In this document: one piece after another, positions 34,932-43,284 of the stretch
Numbering within the stretch: position 1 is the first letter of the stretch
Layout of the letters: each line of letters opens with the position of its first letter
Origin: Prado023 sp963706885
GTDB lineage: Bacteria; Actinomycetota; Actinomycetes; S36-B12; CAIYMF01
Assembly: GCA_963706885.1 (NCBI GenBank)
Contig: CAVPNX010000031.1
Span: 62,001 to 126,000 of the forward strand
Direction of reading: 5' to 3'
DNA length: 64,000 nucleotides
Made by a program: the position numbers and the translations under genes
Notes under the pieces: generated by a model
Told to the model about the DNA's origin: nothing
Seen by the model: only the letters and a program-made list of their open reading frames with translations
Database searches by the model: none

Positions 34932-35849
34932 GTGACCCTGCCGATCGCGCTGGAGGAGGCCCTGGCCGGATTCGGCACCCACCTGCGCGACGAGCGCGGT
35001 CGTGGTCCCAACACGGTGCGCGCCTACCTCGGCGACGTCGCGGACCTCCTGGGATTCGCCGCGGAGCAGGGCGTGGCAGACCTGCCCGATCTCGATCTCG
35101 CCGTGCTCCGCGCGTGGTTGGCGGGCCTGGACCGGCGGGGGGCCGCCCGGTCGACGATCGCCCGCCACGTGGCTGCTGCCCGCAGCTTCACCGCCTGGGC
35201 GCTGCGCCGGGGCCTGATCGAGGGTGACCCCGCCGTGCGGCTGACCGCCCCGACGGCGCGGCGGGGGATCCCCGACGTCCTGCGCCCCGGCCAGGTCGAC
35301 CAGCTCATGGCGGTGGCGAGCGTGCGTGCCGACGACGCCGAGCCGGTGCACCAGCGCGACGTTGCGATGCTCGAGCTGCTGTACGCCACGGGGATCCGGG
35401 TCTCCGAACTCGTGGGCATGCAGTGCGCCGACCTGGACTGGTCGCGCCAGACGGCCCGCGTGCTCGGCAAGGGCGCCCGGGAGCGCATCGTCCCCTTCGG
35501 CAACCCGGCTGCCCGCGCGCTGCAGACGTGGATCCGCGACGGGCGTCCGCGCCTGGCCGGCCCGGGCAGTGGCGACGCGCTGTTCCTGGGTGCGCGGGGG
35601 GGCCGAGTCGACCCGAGGGTGGTGCGCCGAGCGGTCCACGCGCTGCTGGCACACGTGCCGGACGCCCCCGATGTCGGGCCCCATGGGCTGCGGCACTCGA
35701 TGGCGACACACATGGTGGAGGGCGGCGCGGACCTGCGTTCCGTCCAGGAGGTGCTTGGTCACGCTAGTCTCGGCACGACCCAGATCTACACCCACGTCTC
35801 GATCGAGCGACTCAGGAGCAGCTATGAGCGGGCCCACCCCCGTGCCTGA
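34932..35849 (+). CDS. xerC: Tyrosine recombinase XerC
   Basis: The 305-residue tyrosine recombinase resolves chromosome dimers at dif. It has an N-terminal SAM-like core-binding domain (RGPNTVRAYLGDVADLLGFA) and a C-terminal catalytic domain: Arg in ATGIRVSELVG near residue 156, Lys in VLGKGARER, His-x-x-Arg in HGLRHSMATHM, LGHASLGTTQIYTHVS with the His and nucleophilic Tyr. The GTG at 34932 is 6 bases after CAGCAT, so leaderless expression is possible besides co-transcription with dprA. Confidence 0.94.
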   Translation: MTLPIALEEALAGFGTHLRDERGRGPNTVRAYLGDVADLLGFAAEQGVADLPDLDLAVLRAWLAGLDRRGAARSTIARHVAAARSFTAWALRRGLIEGDPAVRLTAPTARRGIPDVLRPGQVDQLMAVASVRADDAEPVHQRDVAMLELLYATGIRVSELVGMQCADLDWSRQTARVLGKGARERIVPFGNPAARALQTWIRDGRPRLAGPGSGDALFLGARGGRVDPRVVRRAVHALLAHVPDAPDVGPHGLRHSMATHMVEGGADLRSVQEVLGHASLGTTQIYTHVSIERLRSSYERAHPRA

Positions 35850-36684
35850 CAGCGCGCTTCGCGTGGCGCAGGACGACGACATGATCGACCCGGACGAAGC
35901 CGTCCAGGAGCTCGACGAGCCCGGAGCAGCCCTGGGGCGACTCTGGCGTGAGTACAAGCTGACCGCGGACCAGGGGATCCGCGAGCAGCTGATCCTGCAG
36001 TACGCCCCCCTGGTGCGCTACGTGGCAGGACGTGTGGGGGTGGGGCTGCCGGCCAGCGTCGAGCAGGGCGACCTCGTCTCCTACGGCGTCTTCGGGCTGA
36101 TCGATGCGATCGAGAAGTACGACCCGGAGCGGGCGATCAAGTTCGAGACCTACGCGATCAACCGGATCCGGGGTGCGATCATCGACGAGCTGCGCTCGTT
36201 CGACTGGATCCCGCGTTCCGTGCGCACCAAGGCCCGGGACATCGAACGGGCGATCGCCGTGCTCGAGGCCCGCCTCCAGCGCACCCCCACGGAGGGCGAG
36301 ATCGCCGACGAGCTCGGCCTGGACATCCCCGAGCTGCGCCGGGTCTTCGACCAGGTGTCCTTCGTGCACGTGGCCGCCCTCGACGAGATGCTCGGCTCCG
36401 CCGACCACGGTGACGGCTCGACGCTCGGTGAACGCCTCGAGGATGAGCGCACGACCGCCCCCGGCGACGCCCTCGATGACGAGGAGACGCGCCACCTGCT
36501 GGCCCGGGTCATCCACACACTCCCGGAGCGCGAGCAGATCGTGGTCACCCTCTACTACTACGAGGGCCTCACGCTGGCGGAGATCGGTCTCGTGCTCGGC
36601 GTCACCGAGAGCCGGATCTGCCAGCTGCACTCCAAGGCCATGATGGGGATGCGCACCCGGATCGGGACCCTCGACGACGACTGA
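35824..36684 (+). CDS. whiG: RNA polymerase sigma factor of the WhiG/FliA family
   Basis: The 286-residue sigma factor has regions 2 (LILQYAPLVRYVAGRVGVGLP, SYGVFGLIDAIEKYDPERAIKFETYAINRIRGAIIDELRSFDWIPRSVR split over the conserved helices), 3 and 4 (TLYYYEGLTLAEIGLVLGVTESRICQLHSKAM). The DWIPRSVR stretch and its place between xerC and rpsB identify WhiG. In Streptomyces WhiG drives early sporulation; in motile actinobacteria the homologue serves flagellar genes. Which applies here cannot be told from the window. It overlaps xerC by 26 bases. Confidence 0.93.
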   Translation: MSGPTPVPDSALRVAQDDDMIDPDEAVQELDEPGAALGRLWREYKLTADQGIREQLILQYAPLVRYVAGRVGVGLPASVEQGDLVSYGVFGLIDAIEKYDPERAIKFETYAINRIRGAIIDELRSFDWIPRSVRTKARDIERAIAVLEARLQRTPTEGEIADELGLDIPELRRVFDQVSFVHVAALDEMLGSADHGDGSTLGERLEDERTTAPGDALDDEETRHLLARVIHTLPEREQIVVTLYYYEGLTLAEIGLVLGVTESRICQLHSKAMMGMRTRIGTLDDD

Positions 36685-36687
36685 GCC

Positions 36688-37179
36688 TCAGGCCCGCCAC
36701 GGGCGCAGTCGCGCCGAGGCACGGCCCAGCAGGAGCATCGGGTCAAGGTACTCCCGGCCCCGCCGCAGCCCCAGGTGCAGGCAGCGGCCCGACCCGCAGT
36801 GCCCGGTGCCCGTGCCGACGGTGCCGATCACCTGTCCCGCGGTGACGGGCTCGCCCGGCCGCACCACGGGGTCGACCGGCTCGTAGGTGGTGCGCAGGCT
36901 CCCGTGGTCCACCGTGACGACCCCGCGCCCGGCGATCGTGCCCACGAAGGCCACCCGACCGGCACCGGCGGAACGCACCCGGGCGCCGACGGCGGTCCGC
37001 AGATCGACCCCCCGATGGCCCGGCAGCCACCGCTGCGCCGGCGGGTGGAAGTGCTTCACGACGGCCACCGGCGTGACCGGGGGCCGCCATCGGGTGCCCT
37101 CGCGGGCGCCGCCCACATCAGGCGTCATGAGCAGGGCCACGGTGAGGCCGAGGGCGAGGACGATCCGCAGCGCGCGCAT
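36688..37179 (-). CDS. Secreted M23-family peptidase-like protein
   Basis: The 163-residue protein starts with a signal peptide (MRALRIVLALGLTVALLMTPDVGGA) and an M23 (LytM) domain: HRGVDLRT carries the HxxxD metal site and RCLHLGLRRGREYLDPM the second metal His. The catalytic first His of the usual HxH motif is Cys here (C-L-H), a variant I recall from other actinobacterial M23 proteins encoded next to rpsB, so activity is uncertain. It converges on whiG with 3 bases between stops and is divergent from rpsB. Confidence 0.85.
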   Translation of the reverse strand: MRALRIVLALGLTVALLMTPDVGGAREGTRWRPPVTPVAVVKHFHPPAQRWLPGHRGVDLRTAVGARVRSAGAGRVAFVGTIAGRGVVTVDHGSLRTTYEPVDPVVRPGEPVTAGQVIGTVGTGTGHCGSGRCLHLGLRRGREYLDPMLLLGRASARLRPWRA

Positions 37180-37259
37180 GGGTCCACCCTCACCCCGGTC
37201 CGGGCACCGCGGAAGAGGGCCGCCCGGGACCTGTGGACAACGACTCGTGGTGCCGGGAT

Positions 37260-37289
37260 TTCCGCCTCGTCGCCGGTCCGTCGTAGACT
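37260..37289 (+). promoter_or_regulatory. Promoter of rpsB
   Basis: TTCCGC (37260-37265) and TAGACT (37284-37289) are spaced by 18 bases, matching the promoters at 5960 and 29196. The start would be near 37296, leaving a leader of about 160 bases before rpsB that contains a CGGATCC/GGATCCG hairpin at 37297-37315, a possible site for S2 feedback. Confidence 0.55.
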
Positions 37290-37458
37290 GTGCGCACGGA
37301 TCCTCCGGGATCCGAATTCGCATGCCCTCAGCACGTGCGGCTGGTCGGAACGGTCTGCCTCGGCAGCCCGGCCATCCAGGGGCATCAGGACGCTCCACCA
37401 CCCGGTGGCGCGTGACAACCGATCGCGCGGCGCTGCTGCGCACGAAAGAGGACCACCC

Positions 37459-38640
37459 ATGGCCGTCGTCACGATGCGCCAGATGCTGGAGAGCGGCGTC
37501 CACTTCGGACACCAGACCCGGCGCTGGAACCCCAAGATGAAGCGCTTCATCCTCACCGAGCGCAATGGCATCTACATCATCGACCTCACCCAGTCCCTGA
37601 CCTCCATCGACCGCGCCTACTCCTATGTCAAGGAGACCGTGTCGCGCGGCGGGACGGTCATGTTCGTCGGGACCAAGAAGCAGGCCCAGGAGGCTGTCGC
37701 CGAGCAGGCCTCGCGGGTGGGCATGCCCTACGTCAACGAGCGCTGGCTGGGCGGGATGCTCACCAACTTCCAGACCGTCTACAAGCGCCTGCAGCGGCTC
37801 AAGGAGCTCGAGCAGATCGACTTCGACGACGTCGCCGGCTCCGGCATGACCAAGAAGGAGCTGCTGGTCCTGCGCCGCGAGAAGGACAAGCTCGAGCGCA
37901 CGCTCGGTGGCATCCGGGAGATGAGCCGGATCCCGTCGGCGGTCTGGGTCGTCGACACGAACAAGGAGCACATCGCCGTCGGCGAGGCCCGCAAGCTGGG
38001 CATCCCGGTCATCGCGATCCTGGACTCCAACTGCGACCCGGACGTCGTGGACTTCCCGATCCCGGGCAACGACGACGCCATCCGCGCTGTCGGGCTGCTC
38101 ACCCGCGTGATCGCCGACGCCGTGGCGGAGGGCCTCATGGCCCGGGCCAGCGGCGCCAGCTCCGAGACCGTCGAGCCGCTGGCCGAGTGGGAGGCCGAGC
38201 TCCTGGCCGCACACCAGGCCGAGGCCGTGGCTGAGGTCGTGGCCGTGGAGGCTGTTGAGCAGGCCGTGGTCGCCGAGGCCGTTGCTGAGGAGGCCATCGC
38301 GGAGGCGATCGTGGCCGAGGCAGTTGCCGAGGAGGCCGTCGCCGAGGCCGTCCTGGCCGACGCCGTCGCTGAGGAGCTGGTCGCGGAGGCCGAGGAGGGC
38401 ATCGTGCCCGCCGAGGACGCACAGGTGGCCCTTGAGGTCGCTGCCGCCGAGGACGCCATCGCTGAGGAGGCTGTCGTCGAGGCCGTCGTCGCTGAGGTGG
38501 TGGCTGAGGAGGCCGTCCTCGAGGCAGTTGTGGCCGAGGCCGTCGCTGAGGAGGCTGTCTTCGAGGCAGTTGTGGCCGAGGCCGTCGCCGACGAGGTCGA
38601 GGCCGAGGCCGCCGAGGCCGCCGAGAAGGCATCCGAGTAG
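37459..38640 (+). CDS. rpsB: 30S ribosomal protein S2 with a long acidic tail
   Basis: Residues 1-240 are a normal S2 (MAVVTMRQMLESGVHFGHQTRRWNPKMKRFI, VGTKKQAQEAV, NERWLGGMLTNFQT, IPVIAILDSNCDPDVVDFPIPGNDDAIRAV). The protein then continues to 393 aa with about 145 residues made almost only of Ala, Glu and Val. The tail includes a 42-base tandem repeat (38503-38544 and 38545-38586, unit AEEAVLEAVVAEAV with slight change). S2 is normally 230-300 aa. Confidence 0.97.
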   Translation: MAVVTMRQMLESGVHFGHQTRRWNPKMKRFILTERNGIYIIDLTQSLTSIDRAYSYVKETVSRGGTVMFVGTKKQAQEAVAEQASRVGMPYVNERWLGGMLTNFQTVYKRLQRLKELEQIDFDDVAGSGMTKKELLVLRREKDKLERTLGGIREMSRIPSAVWVVDTNKEHIAVGEARKLGIPVIAILDSNCDPDVVDFPIPGNDDAIRAVGLLTRVIADAVAEGLMARASGASSETVEPLAEWEAELLAAHQAEAVAEVVAVEAVEQAVVAEAVAEEAIAEAIVAEAVAEEAVAEAVLADAVAEELVAEAEEGIVPAEDAQVALEVAAAEDAIAEEAVVEAVVAEVVAEEAVLEAVVAEAVAEEAVFEAVVAEAVADEVEAEAAEAAEKASE

Positions 38641-38689
38641 TCACCCCCGTTCCGCGCGGCAGTTGATCCCATCGCTGCCGCTGACACGA

Positions 38690-38714
38690 TCCTGCGCCCT
38701 GAGCGGGCGCAGGA
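38690..38714. terminator. Hairpin between rpsB and tsf
   Basis: TCCTGCGCCC and GGGCGCAGGA form a perfect 10-bp stem with a 5-base loop (TGAGC). It lies between two normally co-transcribed genes, so it may be a partial terminator or mRNA-processing/stability element that lets S2 and EF-Ts amounts differ. Confidence 0.55.
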
Positions 38715-38767
38715 CCGTTCTCGCCCTCAACCCGGGGCCGTTGTGCCCCATCGTGAAAGGACAGCCC

Positions 38768-39583
38768 ATGGCTGCGATCACCGCCGCGGACGTCAAGAAG
38801 CTCCGCGACCTCACCTCCGCCGGGATGATGGAGTGCAAGAAGGCCCTGACCGAGGCCGACGGCGACTTCGACGCCGCCGTGGAGATCCTGCGGATCTCCG
38901 GTGCTGCGAAGGCCGCCAAGCGTGGTGCCGAGCGCACCACCAAGAACGGTCTGGTCGCCTCCCAGGGCGGCTCACTCGTCGAGCTGCTGTGCGAGACCGA
39001 CTTCGTGGCGAAGAACGCCGACTTCCAGGCCTTCGCCGACGAGGTCGTCGCGTTGGCTGACGAGCTCGGGTCCCAGGACCGCGAGGCGCTGTCTGGCGCC
39101 GAGATGGCCAACGGCAAGACCGTCGCCGACGCGATCCAGGAGATGTCCGGCGTGATCGGCGAGAAGCTCGAGCTGGGGCGTGTCGCCCTTCTCGAGGGAA
39201 CCATCGCCACCTACATGCACAAGCGGTCCGCGGACCTGCCGCCGCAGGTCGGCGTCCTGGTGGCCTACCAGGGCAGTGAGGACACCGCGCGCGCCATCGG
39301 CATGCAGATCGCCGCGATGCGCCCCGAGTACCTCACCCGTGACGAGGTCCCCGCCGAGGTTGTTGCCCACGAGCAGCACATCGCCGAGGCCACCGCCCGC
39401 GAGGAGGGCAAGCCCGAGGCGGCCCTGCCCAAGATCATCGAGGGCCGGGTCAATGGCTTCTTCAAGGAGCGGGTGCTCCTCGAGCAGTCCTCGGTCCAGG
39501 ACAGCAAGAAGACGGTCAAGGCATTCGCCGCGGAGAACGGTGCGCAGATCACCGGCTTCGTCCGGATCGAGATCGGCGGCTGA
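38768..39583 (+). CDS. tsf: Elongation factor Ts
   Basis: EF-Ts is the nucleotide exchange factor for EF-Tu. The 271-residue protein has the N-terminal UBA-like domain (DVKKLRDLTSAGMMECKKALTEADGDFDAAVEILR), the TDFVAKN motif and the C-terminal dimerisation region with ERVLLEQ. The ATG follows GAAAGGACAG. It follows rpsB by 127 bases with a hairpin between. Confidence 0.97.
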   Translation: MAAITAADVKKLRDLTSAGMMECKKALTEADGDFDAAVEILRISGAAKAAKRGAERTTKNGLVASQGGSLVELLCETDFVAKNADFQAFADEVVALADELGSQDREALSGAEMANGKTVADAIQEMSGVIGEKLELGRVALLEGTIATYMHKRSADLPPQVGVLVAYQGSEDTARAIGMQIAAMRPEYLTRDEVPAEVVAHEQHIAEATAREEGKPEAALPKIIEGRVNGFFKERVLLEQSSVQDSKKTVKAFAAENGAQITGFVRIEIGG

Positions 39584-39605
39584 CTCACAGCCGGATGTGA
39601 CGCAC

Positions 39606-39636
39606 CGCCCCCGGGACGCACGACCTCCCGGGGGCG
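39606..39636. terminator. Terminator-like hairpin after tsf
   Basis: CGCCCCCGGGA (39606-39616) pairs exactly with TCCCGGGGGCG (39626-39636), an 11-bp GC stem with a 9-base loop, starting 23 bases after the tsf stop. No long U-tract follows. Confidence 0.65.
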
Positions 39637-39668
39637 TTGCGCGTCCGCAGTAGGGCAGAATCAGCCCC

Positions 39669-40442
39669 GTGATCGTGGACCAGCCCACCCTTGATGGAAC
39701 GTTCGAGCGATGGGCTGAGGCCCCTGAGCACGGATGGGGCCGGGTCCTGCTCAAGCTCTCCGGTGAGGCGTTCTCCGGGGGTGGCGGACTGGGCGTGGAT
39801 CCCGACGTCGTGAGCAGCATCGCGCGCCAGATCGCCGACGTGGTCCGGGGTGGGACCGAGGTGGCGGTCGTCATCGGTGGAGGCAACTACTTCCGGGGTG
39901 CCGAGCTGCACGAGCGGGGGATGGATCGTCAGCGTGCCGACTACATGGGCATGCTCGGGACGGTCATGAACTGCCTGGCCCTCCAGGACTTCCTGGAGAA
40001 GGAGGGCATCGACACCCGCGTGCAGACCGCGATCCCGATGAACCAGGTGGCCGAGCCGTACCTGCCGCGGCGCGCCGTGCGCCACCTCGAGAAGGGGCGC
40101 GTGGTCATCTTCGGCGCAGGCCTGGGCGTGCCGTTCTTCTCCACCGACACGTGTGCCGCACAACGCGCGCTCGAGGTCGATGCCCAGGTCGTGCTGATGG
40201 CCAAGGGCGTGGACGGGGTGTACGACGACGACCCCCGCCGGAACCCGGACGCCGTCCGGTTCGAGCACCTGGACTACTCCGAGGTGCTCGCCCGGGGCCT
40301 GAAGGTGGCCGATGCCACGGCCATCTCCCTGTGCGCGGACAACGAGCTGCCGATCATCGTGTTCAACCTCCTGGTCCCGGGCAACATCGCCCGGGCGGTG
40401 CAGGGTGAGAGGATCGGCACACTGATCGCGCCGGAGGACTGA
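39669..40442 (+). CDS. pyrH: Uridylate kinase
   Basis: PyrH phosphorylates UMP to UDP. The 257-residue protein has the amino-acid-kinase-fold motifs LLKLSGEAFSGGGGLGVDP, VVIGGGNYFRGAEL, MDRQRADYMGMLGTVMNCLALQ and STDTCAAQRALEVDAQVVLMAKGVDGVYDDDPRRNP (quoted in parts). The GTG start is 7 bases after CAGAAT (39656-39661), consistent with a leaderless mRNA just behind the tsf terminator. Confidence 0.96.
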   Translation: MIVDQPTLDGTFERWAEAPEHGWGRVLLKLSGEAFSGGGGLGVDPDVVSSIARQIADVVRGGTEVAVVIGGGNYFRGAELHERGMDRQRADYMGMLGTVMNCLALQDFLEKEGIDTRVQTAIPMNQVAEPYLPRRAVRHLEKGRVVIFGAGLGVPFFSTDTCAAQRALEVDAQVVLMAKGVDGVYDDDPRRNPDAVRFEHLDYSEVLARGLKVADATAISLCADNELPIIVFNLLVPGNIARAVQGERIGTLIAPED

Positions 40443-40486
40443 CCGGTCCGTCCGTCGCCCGACCTGCATCACACGAGGAGAAGCAC

Positions 40487-41044
40487 ATGATCGACGAGGA
40501 ACTGTTCGAGGCCGAGGAGAAGATGGACAAGGCCGTCTCCGTGGCCAAGGAGGACTTCGCCACGATCCGTACCGGCCGTGCGACGCCCCAGATGTTCAGC
40601 AAGATCCTGGTGGACTACTACGGGGCCCCCACGCCCATCCAGCAGCTCGCGTCCTTCCAGACGCCCGAGGCCCGGATGATCCTCATCTCCCCGTTCGACA
40701 AGAGTTCGATGCACAACATCGAGAAGGCGATCCGCGACTCCGACCTGGGGGTGAACCCCGTCGATGACGGCCAGCAGATCCGCGTCGTGCTGCCGATCCT
40801 GACCGAGGAGCGCCGCAAGGAGTACGTCAAGCTGGCGCGCCACAAGGCCGAGGATGCGCGCGTGTCGATCCGCAACATCCGTCGGCACGCCAAGGATCAT
40901 CTGGAGAAGATGATCAAGGACGGTGGCGCGGGGGAGGACGATGTCCGCCGCGCGGAGAAGGCCCTGGAGGACCTCACCGCCAAGCACGTGGCCCTGGTCG
41001 AGGACCTGCTCAAGCACAAGGAAGCCGAACTGCTCGAGATCTGA
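40487..41044 (+). CDS. frr: Ribosome recycling factor
   Basis: RRF splits post-termination ribosomes with EF-G. The 185-residue protein has the standard MDKAVSVAKEDFATIRTGRATP start of the helical domain, the PTPIQQLASF segment and the basic EERRKEYVKLARHKAEDARVSIRNIRRHA region. The ATG follows ACGAGGAGAA. It is 44 bases behind pyrH, the usual pyrH-frr-cdsA order. Confidence 0.97.
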   Translation: MIDEELFEAEEKMDKAVSVAKEDFATIRTGRATPQMFSKILVDYYGAPTPIQQLASFQTPEARMILISPFDKSSMHNIEKAIRDSDLGVNPVDDGQQIRVVLPILTEERRKEYVKLARHKAEDARVSIRNIRRHAKDHLEKMIKDGGAGEDDVRRAEKALEDLTAKHVALVEDLLKHKEAELLEI

Positions 41045-41057
41045 GGACGGTGCGCCC

Positions 41058-42008
41058 ATGAGCGAATCGACGGACGCGCCCTCCCCGGAGCAGGCGCAGG
41101 CGGAGCCCTCCCCGGAGGAGTCGACCGACGTGCCCTCCCCGCAGGAGGCGCACGCAGAGCCCTCACCGGAGCAGGCGCAGGCGGAGCCCAAGTCGCGGGC
41201 GGGACGCAACCTCCCGGCCGCGATCGCGGTCGGCCTGATCCTCGTGGCGATCGCCCTGGCCTCGCTGTACTTCCAGATCTGGCTCTTCGTCGTGCTGATC
41301 GTCGTCGCGATCGTCCTGGGAACTGACGAGCTCGCAGGAGCACTGAAGTCGCGCGGGATCCGTCTGACCAAGTTCCCACTGCTGATCGCCGCCGTGGTGA
41401 TGCCCGTCCTCGGCTTCTGGCTCGGACCCGACGCCGCGCTCATGGGGTTCGGCCTGCTGTTCCTGTTCACACTGGTCTTCCGGCTCTTCCAGCACGGGAC
41501 GGACAACTTCGTGCGGGACGCGACGGCCAGCAGCTTCGTGCTGTCGTACGCGCCGCTGATGGGGGCTTTCGCCGCCCTGATCGCCGCATCCCCCGACGGC
41601 GCCGACCGGGTGCTCACGTTCATCGTGCTCTCGATCGCCAGCGACATCGGCGGGTACGCCGCTGGTGTGCTGTTCGGCAAGCATCCGATGGCCCCCAACA
41701 TCAGCCCGAAGAAGTCCTGGGAGGGCTTCGTCGGATCGATCACCCTGCAGGTGATCCTGGGCTCGGTGCTGTTCGTGTGGCTCCTGGAGGCCGACTGGTG
41801 GAAGGGTGCGATCGTGGGGGCGATCATGACCGTCACCGCGACCCTGGGCGACTTCCTCGAGTCGGCGATCAAGCGGGACGTCGGCATCAAGGACATGTCG
41901 AACCTGCTGCCCGGTCACGGGGGAGTCATGGATCGACTCGACAGCATCATCCCGAACACCGTCGTCGCGTACACGCTCTTCGCGCTCACCCTCGGCGGGA
42001 TCAGCTGA
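41058..42008 (+). CDS. cdsA: Phosphatidate cytidylyltransferase
   Basis: CdsA makes CDP-diacylglycerol, precursor of all anionic phospholipids. The 316-residue protein has a cytoplasmic N-terminus of about 48 residues made of imperfect EPSPEQAQA repeats, then about eight membrane spans and the family signature SAIKRDVGIKDMSNLLPGHGGVMDRLDS. Start at 41058 is the only one compatible with spacing after frr (13 bases). Confidence 0.95.
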   Translation: MSESTDAPSPEQAQAEPSPEESTDVPSPQEAHAEPSPEQAQAEPKSRAGRNLPAAIAVGLILVAIALASLYFQIWLFVVLIVVAIVLGTDELAGALKSRGIRLTKFPLLIAAVVMPVLGFWLGPDAALMGFGLLFLFTLVFRLFQHGTDNFVRDATASSFVLSYAPLMGAFAALIAASPDGADRVLTFIVLSIASDIGGYAAGVLFGKHPMAPNISPKKSWEGFVGSITLQVILGSVLFVWLLEADWWKGAIVGAIMTVTATLGDFLESAIKRDVGIKDMSNLLPGHGGVMDRLDSIIPNTVVAYTLFALTLGGIS

Positions 42009-42009
42009 C

Positions 42010-43146
42010 GTGAGCCAACCCCCGGGCCTCCTGGTCTTCGAGGCGCCCGCGCGGGGCAAGCCGCCACGGCACCTGTCGGACATGACCCTGGCCGAGCGCC
42101 GGGGGGCCGTGGCGGCCGCAGGGCTGCCCGCGTTCCGCGCCGACCAGGTGAGCAACCACTGGTTCGCCCGGCTGGTCGACGATCCCACGCAGTGGACCGA
42201 CATCCCTGCGGCGATGCGCACACCACTCGCGGAGAGCCTCTGCCCGCCGCTGCTGACCAACGTGCGCGACATCACCTGCGACGGCGGACTGACGGTCAAG
42301 TCCGTGTGGCGGCTGCACGACGGGGCCATGGTGGAGTCGGTCCTGATGCGCTACCCGGCGACCCGCAACAGCCGGGAGCGGGTCACGATCTGCGTCTCGT
42401 CGCAGGCCGGTTGCGGGATGAACTGCCCCTTCTGCGCCACCGGACAGGCCGGGTTGACGCGCAACATGTCCACCGCCGAGGTGGTGGAGCAGGTGCTCGC
42501 CGGCGCCAGGGCGCTGGCGCGGGGAGAGGTGGCCGGCGGGGCCGGTCGGGTGTCGAACGTGGTCTTCATGGGCATGGGGGAGCCCATGGCCAACTACAAC
42601 GTGGTGGTCGGGGCGGTGCGCCGGATGATCGCTCCGGCTCCTGACGGCCTGGGAATGAGTGCCCGCGGGATCACCGTCTCCACCGTCGGGCTGGTCCCGG
42701 CGATGCGCAAGCTGGCCGGTGAGGGGCTTCCCGTGACCCTGGCGCTGAGCCTGCACGCCCCGGACGACGAGTTGCGCGACACCCTGGTGCCGATCAACAC
42801 GAAGTGGAAGGTCGCGGAGGCGATCGACGCCCTGTTCGAGTACACGCAAGCCACCGGTCGGCGGGCGTCCATCGAGTACGCGCTGATCCGCGACATCAAC
42901 GATCATGCCTGGCGGGCCGACCTGCTCGGAAAGCTTCTCAACGCGCGCGGCCGGGGATGGGTGCACGTCAACCCGATCCCGCTGAACCCGACGCCGGGCT
43001 CGAAGTGGACGGCCTCCGACCCGGCGGTGGAGCGTGCGTTCGTCGCCGCGCTGGTGGCGCGCGGCATCCCGACGACCGTCCGCGACACCCGCGGCAGCGA
43101 GATCGATGGCGCCTGCGGCCAGCTGGCCGCCACGGTTCGCGACTGA
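42010..43146 (+). CDS. rlmN: Dual-specificity RNA methyltransferase RlmN
   Basis: RlmN is a radical-SAM enzyme methylating C2 of A2503 in 23S rRNA and A37 in tRNA. The 378-residue protein has the CxxxCxxC cluster motif in SSQAGCGMNCPFCATGQAG, the conserved VVFMGMGEPMANYN, and the C-terminal catalytic Cys in DTRGSEIDGACGQL. The GTG start lies one base after the cdsA stop. Confidence 0.95.
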   Translation: MSQPPGLLVFEAPARGKPPRHLSDMTLAERRGAVAAAGLPAFRADQVSNHWFARLVDDPTQWTDIPAAMRTPLAESLCPPLLTNVRDITCDGGLTVKSVWRLHDGAMVESVLMRYPATRNSRERVTICVSSQAGCGMNCPFCATGQAGLTRNMSTAEVVEQVLAGARALARGEVAGGAGRVSNVVFMGMGEPMANYNVVVGAVRRMIAPAPDGLGMSARGITVSTVGLVPAMRKLAGEGLPVTLALSLHAPDDELRDTLVPINTKWKVAEAIDALFEYTQATGRRASIEYALIRDINDHAWRADLLGKLLNARGRGWVHVNPIPLNPTPGSKWTASDPAVERAFVAALVARGIPTTVRDTRGSEIDGACGQLAATVRD

Positions 43147-43214
43147 CCCCCGGGCCACCCCGGTGGCGCGCCCCGCGCCGGCCCCCGCCGCCCCGGCCCC
43201 GGCCCCCACCCCCC

Positions 43215-43284
43215 ACAGACCCTCCGCTCGGGTACAGACCCTCCGCGCGGGTCGGGAGGGTCTGTACGTCACGGGAGGGTCTGT
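43215..43284. repeat. Compound inverted repeat, ACAGACCCTCC type
   Basis: ACAGACCCTCC occurs at 43215-43225 and 43234-43244, and its exact reverse complement GGAGGGTCTGT at 43255-43265 and 43274-43284. The four copies can form nested or alternative stems. The element lies 69 bases after rlmN in the 260-base gap before prpE and is related to the one after ffh. Confidence 0.75.

Noticed and set aside
38200..38640. CRISPR-like or mobile repeat inside rpsB
   Set aside because: The 42-base repeat is in frame and codes a continuation of the acidic tail; there are no spacers and no terminal inverted repeats.
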